Source: CAZICM01 sp964537685 | Lineage (GTDB): Bacteria; Myxococcota_A; Polyangia; Polyangiales; Polyangiaceae | Assembly: GCA_964537685.1 (NCBI GenBank) | Contig: CAZICM010000026.1 | Span: 1-64,000, forward strand | Length of the DNA: 64,000 nt | Direction: 5' to 3' | Part shown: one piece after another, positions 63,698-64,000 of the stretch | Layout: the number at the start of each line of letters is the position of its first letter | Numbering within the stretch: position 1 is the first letter of the stretch | Notes under the pieces: generated by a model | Told to the model about the DNA's origin: nothing | The model's database searches: none | Seen by the model: only the letters and a program-made list of their open reading frames with translations | Translations under genes and position numbers: made by a program

Positions 63698-64000
63698 TGG
63701 CCAAGACACTCGTTATTGTGGAGTCGCCGGCCAAGGCGAAAACAATTAAAAAGTACCTGGGTTCTGGGTTTGAGGTCTTGGCGTCGAAGGGACACGTCAA
63801 AGATCTGCCCAAGAAGCAGAGTGCGGTCGATGTCGCGAACGATTTCACCGAGTCGTACGAGATTATCGAAGGCAAGGAAAAGGTTCTTTCCGAGCTGAAA
63901 AGCGCGGCAAAGAAGGCTGAGCATGTGATGCTCGCGACCGACCCGGACCGGGAGGGCGAAGCGATTGCCTGGCATATTTCGGAGGAAATTCGCGATCCTA
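63697..64000 (+). CDS. topA: DNA topoisomerase I, N-terminal part (cut by window edge)
   Basis: The visible 101 residues start MAKTLVIVESPAKAKTIKKYLG, the TOPRIM start of bacterial topoisomerase I, with SKGHVKDLPKK and ATDPDREGEAIAWHI (DxD metal site and downstream E). The ATG overlaps the dprA stop (TGATG). The gene continues past the window end. It relaxes negatively supercoiled DNA. Confidence 0.95.
   Translation, partial: MAKTLVIVESPAKAKTIKKYLGSGFEVLASKGHVKDLPKKQSAVDVANDFTESYEIIEGKEKVLSELKSAAKKAEHVMLATDPDREGEAIAWHISEEIRDP

Noticed and set aside
1..64000. tRNA, rRNA or riboswitch
   Set aside because: Intergenic regions were scanned by eye and nothing convincing was found; a covariance-model search was not possible.

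Overview
The window looks like a scaffold from a myxobacterium (Myxococcota, probably Polyangiales-like). No rRNA or other taxonomic marker was read, so this rests on gene content. The clues are a MYXO-CTERM sorting tail, two large Ser/Thr protein kinases fused to ATPase modules, many Cys-rich lipoproteins with Ser/Gly linkers after the lipobox, MopE-like DNDCD repeats, and moderately high GC. One run of 100 N (62276-62375) marks an assembly gap inside a short tandem repeat. No tRNA, rRNA, transposase, integrase or CRISPR array was found.

Layout. 1-3354: the tail of a nuclease-like gene, a knottin-like lipoprotein and a kinase/STAND protein. 3394-6622: a tightly packed three-gene cassette (DUF262 protein, DUF3696-type ATPase, orphan protein) that looks like a defence system, followed by a GC-rich decaying tandem repeat (about 6771-7020). 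7179-43827: mostly housekeeping and accessory genes. These include a MYXO-CTERM protein, RluD, an LPG-synthase-like membrane protein, a SixA/response regulator/hybrid-sensor kinase set, FIST, phosphoesterases, an ABC-type binding protein, DHH and GDPD enzymes, a VWA lipoprotein, a 1326-aa kinase/cyclase-like/ATPase/TPR regulator, a papain-like peptidase candidate, a sterol-desaturase-family enzyme, a fatty-acid beta-oxidation pair (dehydrogenase-hydratase fusion plus thiolase) and a heme-c-motif beta-propeller lipoprotein.

43834-61208 is the accessory island. Two direct copies of a roughly 380-bp repeat, exactly 16,995 bp apart and without indels between them, bracket four units. These are a three-gene GNAT/small/HTH cassette, an AAA-DUF1703 nuclease-like protein, a P-loop ATPase next to a 1542-aa SIR2-NACHT protein ending in a 12-bp minisatellite, and an AAA ATPase/DUF4276 pair. 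The island also holds a Stig1-like Cys-rich lipoprotein and a three-gene cassette with a Tse2-like ADP-ribosyltransferase toxin candidate. It reads as a conflict/defence island.

61218-64000: a HEAT-repeat protein with a Thr-Pro-Pro linker interrupted by the assembly gap, then dprA and the start of topA.

All family assignments come from reading motifs by eye; no database search was run. The strongest candidates for undescribed biology are the SIR2-NACHT locus, the DUF262/DUF3696/orphan cassette, the Tse2-like cassette, the GNAT/HTH cassette and the repeat that brackets the island.
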